Positions 40,382 to 49,295 of a stretch of DNA of 64,000 nucleotides are shown here, one piece after another (positions within the stretch are counted from its first letter, which is position 1; each line of letters starts with the position of its first letter). Origin of the DNA: Flavihumibacter solisilvae (GTDB lineage Bacteria; Bacteroidota; Bacteroidia; Chitinophagales; Chitinophagaceae); contig NZ_JSVC01000019.1 of NCBI RefSeq assembly GCF_000814475.1, positions 124,001 through 188,000 on the forward strand. Direction: 5' to 3'. The translations under genes were made by a program, and so were the position numbers. The notes under the pieces are model-generated. The model made no database searches and was not told the DNA's origin. It worked only from the letters and a program-made list of their open reading frames with translations.

Positions 40382-41670
40382 CCTATTTTAAAAAAAGATT
40401 TGAGCAGCTGGGCAATGCAAACGGGAATGGGCTGTCTGCCATCCGGCGGAATGCGTTTGACGCATTCTCCAAAATGGGCGTTCCTACTTCGCGACATGAA
40501 GAATGGAAGTACACCCGTATCAGTTCACTGTTCAATAAAGAATACGAGATTCCCGGGGAAACCGTGGAATCCGGCATCTCCCCTGCTGACCTGGATGGCA
40601 TTCGGCTGCCAGGATACGGGGAAGCCAACGAGCTGTTTTTTGTAAACGGAATTTATTCACCGGAACTTTCGGTGGTACGATCACCTGAGTTGCAGGTGCA
40701 GAACCTCGAGAAGGCTGCGGCAGGCGAACACGCTGCCTGGATCAAAGCACAATTAGGGCACAGCGCTACATACCTGAAAGATGGTATTAACGCATTGAAT
40801 ACAGCCTTTGCCCATGGTGGTGCATTCCTGAAAGTGAAAAAAGGAAGCATTACCGAACATCCTGTATACATCTACAATATCACTGACGCCCGGGGCAGGA
40901 ATATGTTATCGCAGCCGAGGAGCCTTATACATGTAACGGAGAATGCACAGGTAAGCATTGTTGAAACCTATGCAAGCTTCGGAAAGGAAGAAAGTTTTTC
41001 CAACCAGGTAATGGAAGTAGTGATGGAGAGGGATGCGATGCTGGAATACTATAAAATCCAGAACGACGAAAGCAGGACGGGACAGGTGAGTACCACGCAT
41101 ATCCGCCAGTCGGGCAAAAGTCATGTGCATGCAGTAACGGTTACGCTCGGTGGAAAGATGGTGCGCAATAACCTGAACATTGTGATGGAAGAGCAGCATT
41201 CCGAAGCGCATATGTACGGCTTTTATTTTCCGGAAGGTGATGCGCATGTCGACAATCATACCATTGTAGACAATGTGGCGCCGAACTGCTACAGTAATGA
41301 ACTGTACAAAGGGGTGATGAAAGAAAATTCAACCGGCGTGTTCAATGGAAAGATTTTTGTCCGGCAGCAGGCCCAGAAGACAAATGCTTACCAGTCGAAC
41401 AAGAACATCCTGTTATCGCCCGATGCAACAATAAACACAAAGCCGCAGCTTGAAATATTTGCAGATGATGTAAAGTGTTCACATGGCTGTACAGTTGGAA
41501 AGCTTGATGAAGAAGGACTGTTTTATCTCAGGTCCAGGGGTGTTCCTGAATCCATAGCCAGGTCATTGCTCCTGCATGGATTTGCACTCGACGTCCTGGA
41601 GCAGATCCGACCAGAACACATTCGAACCTATGTAGACAGACTCATTTCTGAACGACTAGAATTATTGTAG
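40369..41670 (+). CDS. sufD: Fe-S cluster assembly protein SufD
   Basis: Partner of SufB in the SufBC2D scaffold. 433 residues. The N-terminal helical part has the family motif PTSRHEEWKYTRIS. The beta-helix core carries VNGIYSPELS, FYFPEGDAHVDNHTIVDNVAPNCYSNELYKGVM and the late KCSHGCTVGKLDEEGLFYLRSRG, with the conserved His-Cys pair used at the SufB-SufD interface. It starts within the last codons of sufC and ends 1 bp before the sufS start. Confidence 0.95.
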   Translation: MDTLTYFKKRFEQLGNANGNGLSAIRRNAFDAFSKMGVPTSRHEEWKYTRISSLFNKEYEIPGETVESGISPADLDGIRLPGYGEANELFFVNGIYSPELSVVRSPELQVQNLEKAAAGEHAAWIKAQLGHSATYLKDGINALNTAFAHGGAFLKVKKGSITEHPVYIYNITDARGRNMLSQPRSLIHVTENAQVSIVETYASFGKEESFSNQVMEVVMERDAMLEYYKIQNDESRTGQVSTTHIRQSGKSHVHAVTVTLGGKMVRNNLNIVMEEQHSEAHMYGFYFPEGDAHVDNHTIVDNVAPNCYSNELYKGVMKENSTGVFNGKIFVRQQAQKTNAYQSNKNILLSPDATINTKPQLEIFADDVKCSHGCTVGKLDEEGLFYLRSRGVPESIARSLLLHGFALDVLEQIRPEHIRTYVDRLISERLELL

Positions 41671-41671
41671 C

Positions 41672-42916
41672 ATGATTGACGCACAAACAATTCAAAGCAG
41701 GTTTGATATTGACCATATCAGGAGCCAGTTTCCCATCCTCAGCCGGGAAGTGAAAGGCAAGCCATTGGTATACTTCGACAATGCCGCGACCTCGCAGAAG
41801 CCGCGGCAGGTTATCGATGCGCTGGTGCATTACTACTCTTACCAGAATGCCAACATCCACAGGGGAATACATTCCCTCGCGGAAGAAGCCACTGCCGCTT
41901 TCGAGGATACACGTGATGAAGTGAAGAGGTTTATCAATGCGGCACATCGTGAAGAGATCATTTTCACCCGCGGGGCTACTGAGGGTATCAACCTGGTTGC
42001 CTATACCTGGGGTCGCCAGAATATTTCTGCAGGCGATGAGATCATTATCTCCGCCATGGAGCACCATTCCAATATAGTGCCGTGGCAGCTGCTCTGCGAG
42101 GAGAAAGGCGCCCTGCTCCGGGTAATACCTGTTACCGGCAAGGGTGAGCTCGACATGGATGCATTCAGGAAAATGCTGACCGGGAAAACAAAACTGGTTG
42201 CTGTAGTGCATGTTTCAAATGCGCTGGGAACAGTTAACCCTGCCCGTGAAATCATTACCCTGGCACATGAGGCAGGAGCACTTGTCCTGCTCGATGGTGC
42301 GCAGTCAACCGTTCACCTCGATATCGACGTGCAGGAGCTGAACGTTGACTTTTTCGTATTCTCAGGGCACAAGATTTATGGTCCGACCGGCGCCGGGGTG
42401 TTATACGGGAAGAAGCATTTACTTGAAGAGATGCCCGTCTTCCTCGGTGGCGGGGAAATGATCAAAGAAGTGAGTTTTGAGGGTACTACGTACAATGAAC
42501 TACCATACAAGTACGAGGCGGGAACGCCTAATATTGCGGATACTGTCGCACTGAAAGCAGCGCTTGAGTTTATCCGCCACACGGGCAAGGAAAATATCCG
42601 CAGGCATGAAAATGAACTGCTTGCCTATGCCACGGAAAAACTGGAACAGATCCCCGGGGTACGGATCATCGGAACGGCGAAGGAAAAGATCAGCGTTATT
42701 TCATTTGTGATAGACAAGGTTCATCCCCAGGATGTCGGCATCCTGCTCGACAATCGCGGTGTAGCGGTGAGGACAGGCCATCATTGCGCGCAGCCGCTGA
42801 TGGACATCTTCTGCATTCCTGGTACGATCAGGGCATCCTTCGCGATGTACAACACGAAAGAAGAGATAGATGAAATGATCACCGGGGTGCAACGCGCGAT
42901 CAAGTTATTATCCTGA
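41672..42916 (+). CDS. sufS: Cysteine desulfurase SufS
   Basis: PLP enzyme that takes sulfur from cysteine as a persulfide for Fe-S assembly. 414 residues, group II type. PLP-lysine Lys234 sits in FSGHKIYGPTG, the cofactor-stacking His in MEHHSN (131-132), and the catalytic Cys372 in RTGHHCAQP. sufE, encoding its sulfur acceptor, follows 13 bp downstream. Confidence 0.96.
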   Translation: MIDAQTIQSRFDIDHIRSQFPILSREVKGKPLVYFDNAATSQKPRQVIDALVHYYSYQNANIHRGIHSLAEEATAAFEDTRDEVKRFINAAHREEIIFTRGATEGINLVAYTWGRQNISAGDEIIISAMEHHSNIVPWQLLCEEKGALLRVIPVTGKGELDMDAFRKMLTGKTKLVAVVHVSNALGTVNPAREIITLAHEAGALVLLDGAQSTVHLDIDVQELNVDFFVFSGHKIYGPTGAGVLYGKKHLLEEMPVFLGGGEMIKEVSFEGTTYNELPYKYEAGTPNIADTVALKAALEFIRHTGKENIRRHENELLAYATEKLEQIPGVRIIGTAKEKISVISFVIDKVHPQDVGILLDNRGVAVRTGHHCAQPLMDIFCIPGTIRASFAMYNTKEEIDEMITGVQRAIKLLS

Positions 42917-42929
42917 CAATAACCCGGAA

Positions 42930-43376
42930 ATGAAAACAGTAAAACCGATAGTGGAAACAGAACAGGAGATCATCGAGGAATTCGGCCTCTTTGATTCGTG
43001 GGATGAGAAATATGAGTACATCATAGATCTCGGCAAAAAGCTGCCCACGCTGGACGAGGAATACAAGCAGGACGAAAACCGGGTGAGAGGCTGCCAGTCG
43101 ACAGTGTGGCTCGTGGCCTTTTACCACGACGGGCAGGTAACATTCAAAGCCGACAGTGACGCTGTGATCGTGAAGGGGCTCATCAGTATGCTGATCAGGG
43201 TTTTGTCCGGCCACAGTCCCGATGAGATCATCAATGCACCACTCGGCTTTATAGACAGTATAGGAATGACCAGCCATTTGGCGCAGACCCGGTCGAACGG
43301 GTTGCTGGCCATGGTGAGGCAGATGAAGCATTATGCGCTGGCATTCAAATTAAAACACCAATCAGCCGCTACGTAG
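42930..43376 (+). CDS. sufE: Sulfur acceptor protein SufE
   Basis: Takes the persulfide sulfur from SufS and hands it to SufB. 148 residues with the sulfur-accepting Cys55 in the RVRGCQSTVW motif and the C-terminal LTSHLAQTRSNG-like region. Ends 1 bp before the next start. Confidence 0.94.
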   Translation: MKTVKPIVETEQEIIEEFGLFDSWDEKYEYIIDLGKKLPTLDEEYKQDENRVRGCQSTVWLVAFYHDGQVTFKADSDAVIVKGLISMLIRVLSGHSPDEIINAPLGFIDSIGMTSHLAQTRSNGLLAMVRQMKHYALAFKLKHQSAAT

Positions 43377-43377
43377 C

Positions 43378-43689
43378 ATGGAAACAACAGACTTAAAACA
43401 ACAGGTTATTGATTGCCTGCAAACGATATACGATCCGGAGATACCGGTAAGCATATACGAACTGGGGCTGATCTATGAAGTCGAAATTTTGCCGATAGGG
43501 AATGTCCAGATCGTGATGACGCTCACGGCACCCGGTTGCCCGGCAGCCCAGTCGTTACCCGTGGAAGTAGACCAGAAAGTGCGCAACATCCCGGGGGTAA
43601 ACGACGTACATGTGGCGGTAACCTGGAATCCACCCTGGAATAAGAGCATGATGTCAGAAGCGGCGCAACTGGAACTAGGAATGTTGTAA
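43378..43689 (+). CDS. sufT: SufT-like MIP18/DUF59 protein
   Basis: A 103-residue member of the MIP18 (DUF59) family, which helps mature Fe-S proteins. It has the YDPEIPVSIYELGLIYEVEI motif at residues 18-37, MTLTAPGCPAA with the conserved Cys54, and WNPPWNKSMMSEAA near the end. The position in a suf operon fits SufT; PaaD in phenylacetate clusters shares the fold but not the neighbourhood. Confidence 0.88.
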   Translation: METTDLKQQVIDCLQTIYDPEIPVSIYELGLIYEVEILPIGNVQIVMTLTAPGCPAAQSLPVEVDQKVRNIPGVNDVHVAVTWNPPWNKSMMSEAAQLELGML

Positions 43690-43699
43690 TAAGCATCAC

Positions 43700-44155
43700 A
43701 TGAAAATTTCAGCACAGGAAGAATACGGTTTGCGGATCCTGATCCGGATTGCGGGCTGCAAGTCCGCAACAGGCATGAGTATCCCACAACTCAGTGAGGC
43801 TGAGGGGCTAAGCCAGACTTATGTAGCGAAACTTACCCGCCTGATGCGCATTGAGGGATTCATCAACAGTACCCCGGGTAATAAAGGCGGTTATGTATTG
43901 GCGAGACCCGCTGAAACCATCGTCATCAACCAGGTCCTGAAAGCGCTTGGGGGAACGATGTTCGACAAGGAATTCTGCGGCTTTCATGCGGGCAATATGA
44001 ACCTGTGCACCCACTCTGTCGACTGCTCCGCCCGCTCACTCTGGCAGCTGATCCAGTACACGCTCGACCAGATGCTCGACAAAGTTACCCTGCACGATCT
44101 CGTTAATACGGAAAAAGAATCAGGAAAAATTCTTGCGTCAAAATTTTTCATTTGA
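43700..44155 (+). CDS. Rrf2 family Fe-S regulator
   Basis: A 151-residue winged-helix regulator closing the suf operon. DNA-binding part: ISAQEEYGLRILIRIA and SIPQLSEAEGLSQTYVAKLTRLMRIEGFI, followed by the wing TPGNKGGYVLARP. Three cysteines (Cys93, Cys103, Cys109) sit where IscR, SufR and RirA bind an Fe-S cluster. It probably senses cluster supply and controls this operon, perhaps through the dyad at 38028-38059. Autorepression is inferred, not shown. Confidence 0.88.
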   Translation: MKISAQEEYGLRILIRIAGCKSATGMSIPQLSEAEGLSQTYVAKLTRLMRIEGFINSTPGNKGGYVLARPAETIVINQVLKALGGTMFDKEFCGFHAGNMNLCTHSVDCSARSLWQLIQYTLDQMLDKVTLHDLVNTEKESGKILASKFFI

Positions 44156-44213
44156 TGATTTGTAAAAAAGAATTTAATTTAAAGGAACGATTAGCTCTCT
44201 CAAATTCTTTGCC

Positions 44214-44645
44214 ATGGATACCGTCAGAAATATCCTGCAATTAAAAGGAAACCTGGTTTATACAGTGAGTCCGGATAGCTCAGTGTATGAAGCCCTCGAA
44301 TTACTTGAATCAAAAAACCTGGGATCATTGGTCATCGTAGAAGATGACGGGAAGTTGGACGGAATATTCACTGAACGCGACTATGCACGCAAAGTCATTC
44401 TCAAAGGACGATCCTCGAAGGAAACATTTGTACGGGACATTATGACTGATGATCCGATTTTCGTAACGCCTGACACCAAGATCGAAGAATGCATGAAGCT
44501 GATGACTGAAAAGTTCATCCGCCACCTGCCTGTGCTGGAAAATAATCAATTGATCGGACTAGTATCGATTGGTGATTTAGTGAAGTACATCATCAATCAA
44601 AAGGATTTTATTATTGAGAACCTGGAACATTATATCTGTAGCTGA
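44214..44645 (+). CDS. CBS-domain protein
   Basis: A 143-residue protein made of one CBS pair (Bateman module): first repeat about 7-65 (VYEALELLESKNLGSLVIVEDDGKLDGIFTERDYARKV), second about 74-130 (TPDTKIEECMKLMTEKFIRHLPVLENNQLIGLVSIGDLVKYI). Such free-standing modules bind adenine nucleotides and act as energy or redox sensors. Placed between suf and nuo, on the same strand, 35 bp before nuoA. A role in regulating respiration is only suggested. Confidence 0.9.
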   Translation: MDTVRNILQLKGNLVYTVSPDSSVYEALELLESKNLGSLVIVEDDGKLDGIFTERDYARKVILKGRSSKETFVRDIMTDDPIFVTPDTKIEECMKLMTEKFIRHLPVLENNQLIGLVSIGDLVKYIINQKDFIIENLEHYICS

Positions 44646-44680
44646 AAAGGGTGCATTCATCCATCTATGAAGCTATTTAA

Positions 44681-45112
44681 ATGCCGGAACATCAAGCGTA
44701 TAGTATCCCGTTATGGCCGATGCTGTTATATGCAGGCATCGTGCTGATTTTGCTTTCCGCAATTCTTACACTCTCCTATTTACTGGGGCAGCGGCATAGC
44801 GAAAGGGCTACTGCAAAGCCATATGAAGGCGGCATTGAACAAACCGGTTCAGCAAGGCTTCGCTTTTCCGCGCAGTTCTACCTCGTTGCGATGCTCTTTG
44901 TGATCTTTGATGTGGAAGCAGTGTTCCTGATGTTGTGGGCCCTTGGTTTCTGGGAACTCGGGTGGCCAGGATATATCGGCGCTTCCATTTTCGTTCTGCA
45001 GCTTGTTGTCGTCCTGATCTATGAGTGGGGCACCGGCGCATTGAACATCGGCATCAATCCGAATAAATTAATGAAAGTGGTACGTGATCACCATAAAAAA
45101 TCACAGCAATGA
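44681..45112 (+). CDS. nuoA: NADH-quinone oxidoreductase subunit A
   Basis: Small membrane subunit of complex I at the quinone-channel junction. 143 residues, three membrane helices, with the family motifs [38 protein letters not shown] and the following ALGF region. First gene of the thirteen-gene nuo operon. Its stop overlaps the nuoB start in ATGA. Confidence 0.95.
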   Translation: MPEHQAYSIPLWPMLLYAGIVLILLSAILTLSYLLGQRHSERATAKPYEGGIEQTGSARLRFSAQFYLVAMLFVIFDVEAVFLMLWALGFWELGWPGYIGASIFVLQLVVVLIYEWGTGALNIGINPNKLMKVVRDHHKKSQQ

Positions 45113-45747
45113 AATGGTGGGCCAGTAAAGCAGGTGATCCTGCAGGCAGGGTAAGCGGTAACGGCAGTATGGAAGAAGCCGTCAGCAAAAGCATTATGCT
45201 TACCACCGTGCAGGACCTCGTGGCGTGGGGAAGGAAGAATTCCATGTGGCCATTTCATTTCGGTCTCAGCTGCTGCTTCGTGGAAATGGCCACGAGCATT
45301 ACCAGCAAATACGATGTTGCCCGCTTCGGTGCGGAAGTAATTCGCGGCACGCCCCGCGAAGCAGATGTGATGGTGATCGCCGGTACTGTGTTCATAAAAA
45401 TGGTCCCCATCATCAAACGCCTCCATGAACAGATGATGGAACCACGATGGGTCATCTCCATGGGAAGCTGTGCAAACAGCGGCGGCATGTACGATATATA
45501 TAGTGTGGTGCAGGGCGTTGACAAATTTCTCCCGGTTGACGTTTACGTTCCGGGATGCCCGCCACGACCAGACGCATTCATGCAGGGATTGGTATTACTC
45601 GCCGAATCGGTCGGAAAGGAAAGACGGCCATTGAGCTGGGTGATCGGTGAACAGGGCGTTATACGGCCCGAACCCGAAAGCATGAAAGATCGCAAGCGCG
45701 AAGAAAGAAAGAACATGGTACACTTCAGGGGTATTGACGAAGTGTAA
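45109..45747 (+). CDS. nuoB: NADH-quinone oxidoreductase subunit B
   Basis: Carries the terminal N2 [4Fe-4S] cluster that passes electrons to quinone. 212 residues. Cluster ligands are visible as the double cysteine in LSCCFVEM, Cys in MGSCANSGG and Cys in [13 protein letters not shown]. Soluble, on the connecting arm. Confidence 0.96.
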   Translation: MKWWASKAGDPAGRVSGNGSMEEAVSKSIMLTTVQDLVAWGRKNSMWPFHFGLSCCFVEMATSITSKYDVARFGAEVIRGTPREADVMVIAGTVFIKMVPIIKRLHEQMMEPRWVISMGSCANSGGMYDIYSVVQGVDKFLPVDVYVPGCPPRPDAFMQGLVLLAESVGKERRPLSWVIGEQGVIRPEPESMKDRKREERKNMVHFRGIDEV

Positions 45748-45761
45748 TTAATTTTTATACC

Positions 45762-47510
45762 ATGCGGCCTGCGGATACCATATTACAGCAGCTGCAGCAA
45801 ACATTTGGTGCAGCCGGGTTTCACCAGCAGAACACTGTTGACGGGATAGCTACATTCTGGCTTCCCGCTGAACAGGTAATACCGGTGATCAGCCACCTGA
45901 AGACCTCAACCGGCCTCGCATATCGCATGCTGTACGACCTAACGGCACTGGATGAACGCAACAGGCAGATCCACAATGGCGTGCCGAGGTCTTCCTTTAC
46001 CGTTGTATATCATCTCTTCTCCTATGAGCGCAATGATTTCATCCGGCTGAAAGTACCACTCGATGGAGATTATCCTTCTTTACCAAGTATCACCGGAATA
46101 TTCCGGAATGCAAACTGGTATGAACGTGAAGTGTATGACATGTTCGGGATCCGCTTTAACGGTCACCCGCACCTGCAGCGACTGCTGATGCCACTGACAT
46201 GGTCCGGCCATCCACTCCGCAAGGAACATCCTGCACGCGCAACCGAAATGGGACCGTTCCGGCTGACTGATGAGAAGCAGGACCGCGAACAGGAAGCACT
46301 CCGGTTCAAGCCGGAAGAATGGGGAATGCAAAGAAAAAGTGACGATGCAGATTTCATGTTCCTCAATATTGGCCCGCAACACCCGGGCACCCACGGTGTG
46401 CTCAGGATCATCCTGCAGCTCGATGGTGAAGATATTGTTGATGCTGTACCTGAAATTGGTTTCCATCACCGCGGTGCCGAGAAAATGGGCGAACGCCAGA
46501 GCTGGCATACCTACATCCCCTATACCGACCGCGTCGATTACCTGGGTGGAGTAATGAATAACCTTGCCTATCTCCTTGCCGTTGAAAAACTCGCAGGAAT
46601 TGAAGTGCCGGACAGGGTGAAAGTAATCCGCGTGATGTTATGTGAATTTTTCCGGATCGCCAGTCACCTCGTATGGTTTGGCACTTTCGCCCAGGATGTT
46701 GGTCAGCTCTCGCCGGTATTTTACATGTTCACCGACCGCGAAAAGATCTTCGACGTCATAGAAGCTGTGTGTGGTGGACGCATGCACCCGAACTGGTTCC
46801 GCATTGGCGGCGTTGCACAGGACCTGCCGAATGGCTGGGACGTGCTCGTAAGAAATTTTGTGGAGCATTTCCCTAAGCAGCTCAAAGAGTATAACAACAT
46901 GGTGATGCGTAACAGCATCTTCAGGGCACGCACGAGGGGCATCGGCATTTACACACTTGATGAAGCGATTGAATGGGGCGTTACCGGCGCAGGGCTCCGT
47001 GCATGCGGATTTGACTGGGATTTCCGCAAGAAGCGTCCCTACTCAGGATATGAAATGTTCGAATTCGACATTCCCACGGCCATCCATGGCGACTGTTATG
47101 ACCGCTCTTATGTACGGGTGGAAGAAATGAGGCAAAGTCTTCGCATTATAGAACAATGCCTCAACAATATGCCTGAAGGAAGTTATAAGGCAGACCATCC
47201 GCTTACGACCCCACCACTGAAAAAGTATACCATGCAGGACATCGAAACCCTGATCACGCATTTCCTGAATGTGAGCTGGGGCCCCGTAATGCCGCCGGGT
47301 GAAGCAATGAGCTGTATTGAAGCAACAAAAGGTGCAAACAGTTACTATCTCACCAGCGACGGCAACACATCGTCATATCGTACCCGGATCAGGACCCCGT
47401 CTTTTCCGCACATGCAAATGGTTCCCTATATCAGTAAAGGATATACAGTGAGTGACCTACTGTCGATACTTGGAAGTGTTGACTTCGTACTGGCGGATAT
47501 AGACAGGTAA
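45762..47510 (+). CDS. nuoCD: NADH-quinone oxidoreductase subunit C/D fusion
   Basis: A 582-residue natural fusion. The N-terminal 170 residues are NuoC-like ([31 protein letters not shown]). A linker follows, and from about residue 195 NuoD-like ([52 protein letters not shown], and the C-terminal [11 protein letters not shown]) with the quinone-binding His and Tyr regions kept. Fusions like this occur in several bacteria; the linker shows no frameshift. Confidence 0.94.
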   Translation: MRPADTILQQLQQTFGAAGFHQQNTVDGIATFWLPAEQVIPVISHLKTSTGLAYRMLYDLTALDERNRQIHNGVPRSSFTVVYHLFSYERNDFIRLKVPLDGDYPSLPSITGIFRNANWYEREVYDMFGIRFNGHPHLQRLLMPLTWSGHPLRKEHPARATEMGPFRLTDEKQDREQEALRFKPEEWGMQRKSDDADFMFLNIGPQHPGTHGVLRIILQLDGEDIVDAVPEIGFHHRGAEKMGERQSWHTYIPYTDRVDYLGGVMNNLAYLLAVEKLAGIEVPDRVKVIRVMLCEFFRIASHLVWFGTFAQDVGQLSPVFYMFTDREKIFDVIEAVCGGRMHPNWFRIGGVAQDLPNGWDVLVRNFVEHFPKQLKEYNNMVMRNSIFRARTRGIGIYTLDEAIEWGVTGAGLRACGFDWDFRKKRPYSGYEMFEFDIPTAIHGDCYDRSYVRVEEMRQSLRIIEQCLNNMPEGSYKADHPLTTPPLKKYTMQDIETLITHFLNVSWGPVMPPGEAMSCIEATKGANSYYLTSDGNTSSYRTRIRTPSFPHMQMVPYISKGYTVSDLLSILGSVDFVLADIDR

Positions 47511-47531
47511 TTAAAAATTAAAAAAAGAAGC

Positions 47532-47996
47532 GTGCTGACAGAAGAAGAAATAAAAGCGATCGATCATGAAGCGTCGAGGGTGCCGCACAAGAAGGCGGCG
47601 CTGATTGATGCGCTCAAGATTGTACAGCAGCAACGCGGATGGGTAAGCGATGAAAGTGTGTCTGACCTCGCGGAATACCTTGAGATCAGTCCGGCTGAAG
47701 TGGACAGCGTTGCCACATTCTACAACCTGATCTTCCGCAGGCCGGTTGGCAGCAACGTGATCCTGTTGTGCGACAGCATTTCCTGTTACGTGATGCACTA
47801 CGAAGAAATTTATGCGTCGCTGAAAGACAAGCTTGGCGTGGCCTTCGGTCAGACCACCGAAGATGGTCTTTTCACTCTTCTACCCAATGCCTGCCTGGGA
47901 TGTTGTGACCGTGCCCCGGCAATGATGATCAACCATGACCTATATACTGACCTCAAACCTGAACAACTCGATACGATCCTTATGAAATACAAATAG
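47532..47996 (+). CDS. nuoE: NADH-quinone oxidoreductase subunit E
   Basis: [2Fe-2S] protein of the NADH-oxidising module. 154 residues, starting at a GTG (47532). The four cluster cysteines are in the CDSISCYVM and NACLGCCD motifs. The 21-bp gap from nuoCD is AT-rich. Its presence, with nuoF and nuoG, shows a complete NADH-linked complex I and not the shorter ferredoxin-type. Confidence 0.94.
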   Translation: MLTEEEIKAIDHEASRVPHKKAALIDALKIVQQQRGWVSDESVSDLAEYLEISPAEVDSVATFYNLIFRRPVGSNVILLCDSISCYVMHYEEIYASLKDKLGVAFGQTTEDGLFTLLPNACLGCCDRAPAMMINHDLYTDLKPEQLDTILMKYK

Positions 47997-47997
47997 T

Positions 47998-49284
47998 ATG
48001 GAACGTCCGCTAACCAAAAATATACACCCTGGCCGTCCGCCACTCAACCTGAAAGACTACGAAATGACAGGCGGATACTCTGCATTGCGCAAGATCATGG
48101 CCGGCATGAGTCCCAAAGATGTGCAGCAGGCCGTGCAGGACAGCAACCTGAAAGGTCGCGGGGGTGCGGGTTTCAACACCGGGATGAAGTGGAGTTTTGT
48201 GCCGATGGATGAAAAAGGCGGCCCCACAAAATACCTCATCGCAAATGCCGACGAAATGGAACCCGGCACATTCAAAGATCGTTTGCTGCTTGAAGGAAAT
48301 CCCCACCAGCTGATCGAAGGCATGATCATCGCTGCATACGCCATCCAGGCAAACATCTCCTACATCTTTTTGCGTTGGGCTTATAAAGCTGCTGCAAAAT
48401 GCCTGGAGGAATCGATCCATGAAGCATACCATGCAGGCTATCTCGGTGAAAACATCCTCGGCACCGGTTACCGTCTCGAGATGTATTTGCATACTGGTGC
48501 GGGAAGGTATATGTGCGGGGAGGAAACTGCCCTGCTGAATGCATTGGAAGGCAAGCGTGCCATGCCAAGGGCGAAGCCGCCATTTCCGCAGGTAAGCGGC
48601 TTGTTTGGGAAACCAACCATCGTCAACAATGTAGAGACCCTTTGCTGCATTCCCCATATCATCAACAACGGCGCAGAGTGGTTCAAGTCACTCAGTTACA
48701 GTGAGGATGGCGGCACAAAGCTCTACGGGGTGAGTGGCAAGGTGAATAAGCCGGGTGCGTGGGAATTACCAATGGGCGTGACCATGCGCGAACTGATTGA
48801 AGAATATGCAGGGGGAATGAAGAATGGTTACCAGCTGAAAGGTGTACTGCCGGGGGGCGCATCAACAGACTTCCTGACTGTACAGCACCTGGACCTGAAA
48901 ATGGACTTCAAATCGGTTGCCGCGGCAGGCAGCAGGCTTGGAACAGGCACCATGATCGTAATGGATGATGCTACCTGCCCGGTTGGTTTTGTCCATAACC
49001 TGCAGCACTTTTTTGCACAGGAAAGTTGCGGCTGGTGCACGCCCTGCCGTGAAGGGCTGCCCTGGGTGGAAAAGCTGTTGCTATCACTTGAAAAAGGCAC
49101 GGGCACTGAAGAAGATATTGACCTGTTGCAGCAGCATACACAATGGCTCGGACCCGGTAATACTTTCTGTGCATTGGCACCGGGCGCTATGGAACCATTG
49201 CAGAGTGCGCTGAAATATTTCCGTGACGATTTCGACAGGCACGTGAAAGAAAAAAAATGTCCGTATCACCATAACCATCATTGA
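47998..49284 (+). CDS. nuoF: NADH-quinone oxidoreductase subunit F
   Basis: NADH- and FMN-binding subunit. 428 residues with the nucleotide site GRGGAGFNTGMKWSFVP, the FMN region NADEMEPGTFKDR and the N3 cluster motif SCGWCTPCREGLPW, with another Cys further on in NTFCALAPGAM. 1 bp after nuoE. Confidence 0.96.
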   Translation: MERPLTKNIHPGRPPLNLKDYEMTGGYSALRKIMAGMSPKDVQQAVQDSNLKGRGGAGFNTGMKWSFVPMDEKGGPTKYLIANADEMEPGTFKDRLLLEGNPHQLIEGMIIAAYAIQANISYIFLRWAYKAAAKCLEESIHEAYHAGYLGENILGTGYRLEMYLHTGAGRYMCGEETALLNALEGKRAMPRAKPPFPQVSGLFGKPTIVNNVETLCCIPHIINNGAEWFKSLSYSEDGGTKLYGVSGKVNKPGAWELPMGVTMRELIEEYAGGMKNGYQLKGVLPGGASTDFLTVQHLDLKMDFKSVAAAGSRLGTGTMIVMDDATCPVGFVHNLQHFFAQESCGWCTPCREGLPWVEKLLLSLEKGTGTEEDIDLLQQHTQWLGPGNTFCALAPGAMEPLQSALKYFRDDFDRHVKEKKCPYHHNHH

Positions 49285-49295
49285 AAAAAAGCGGC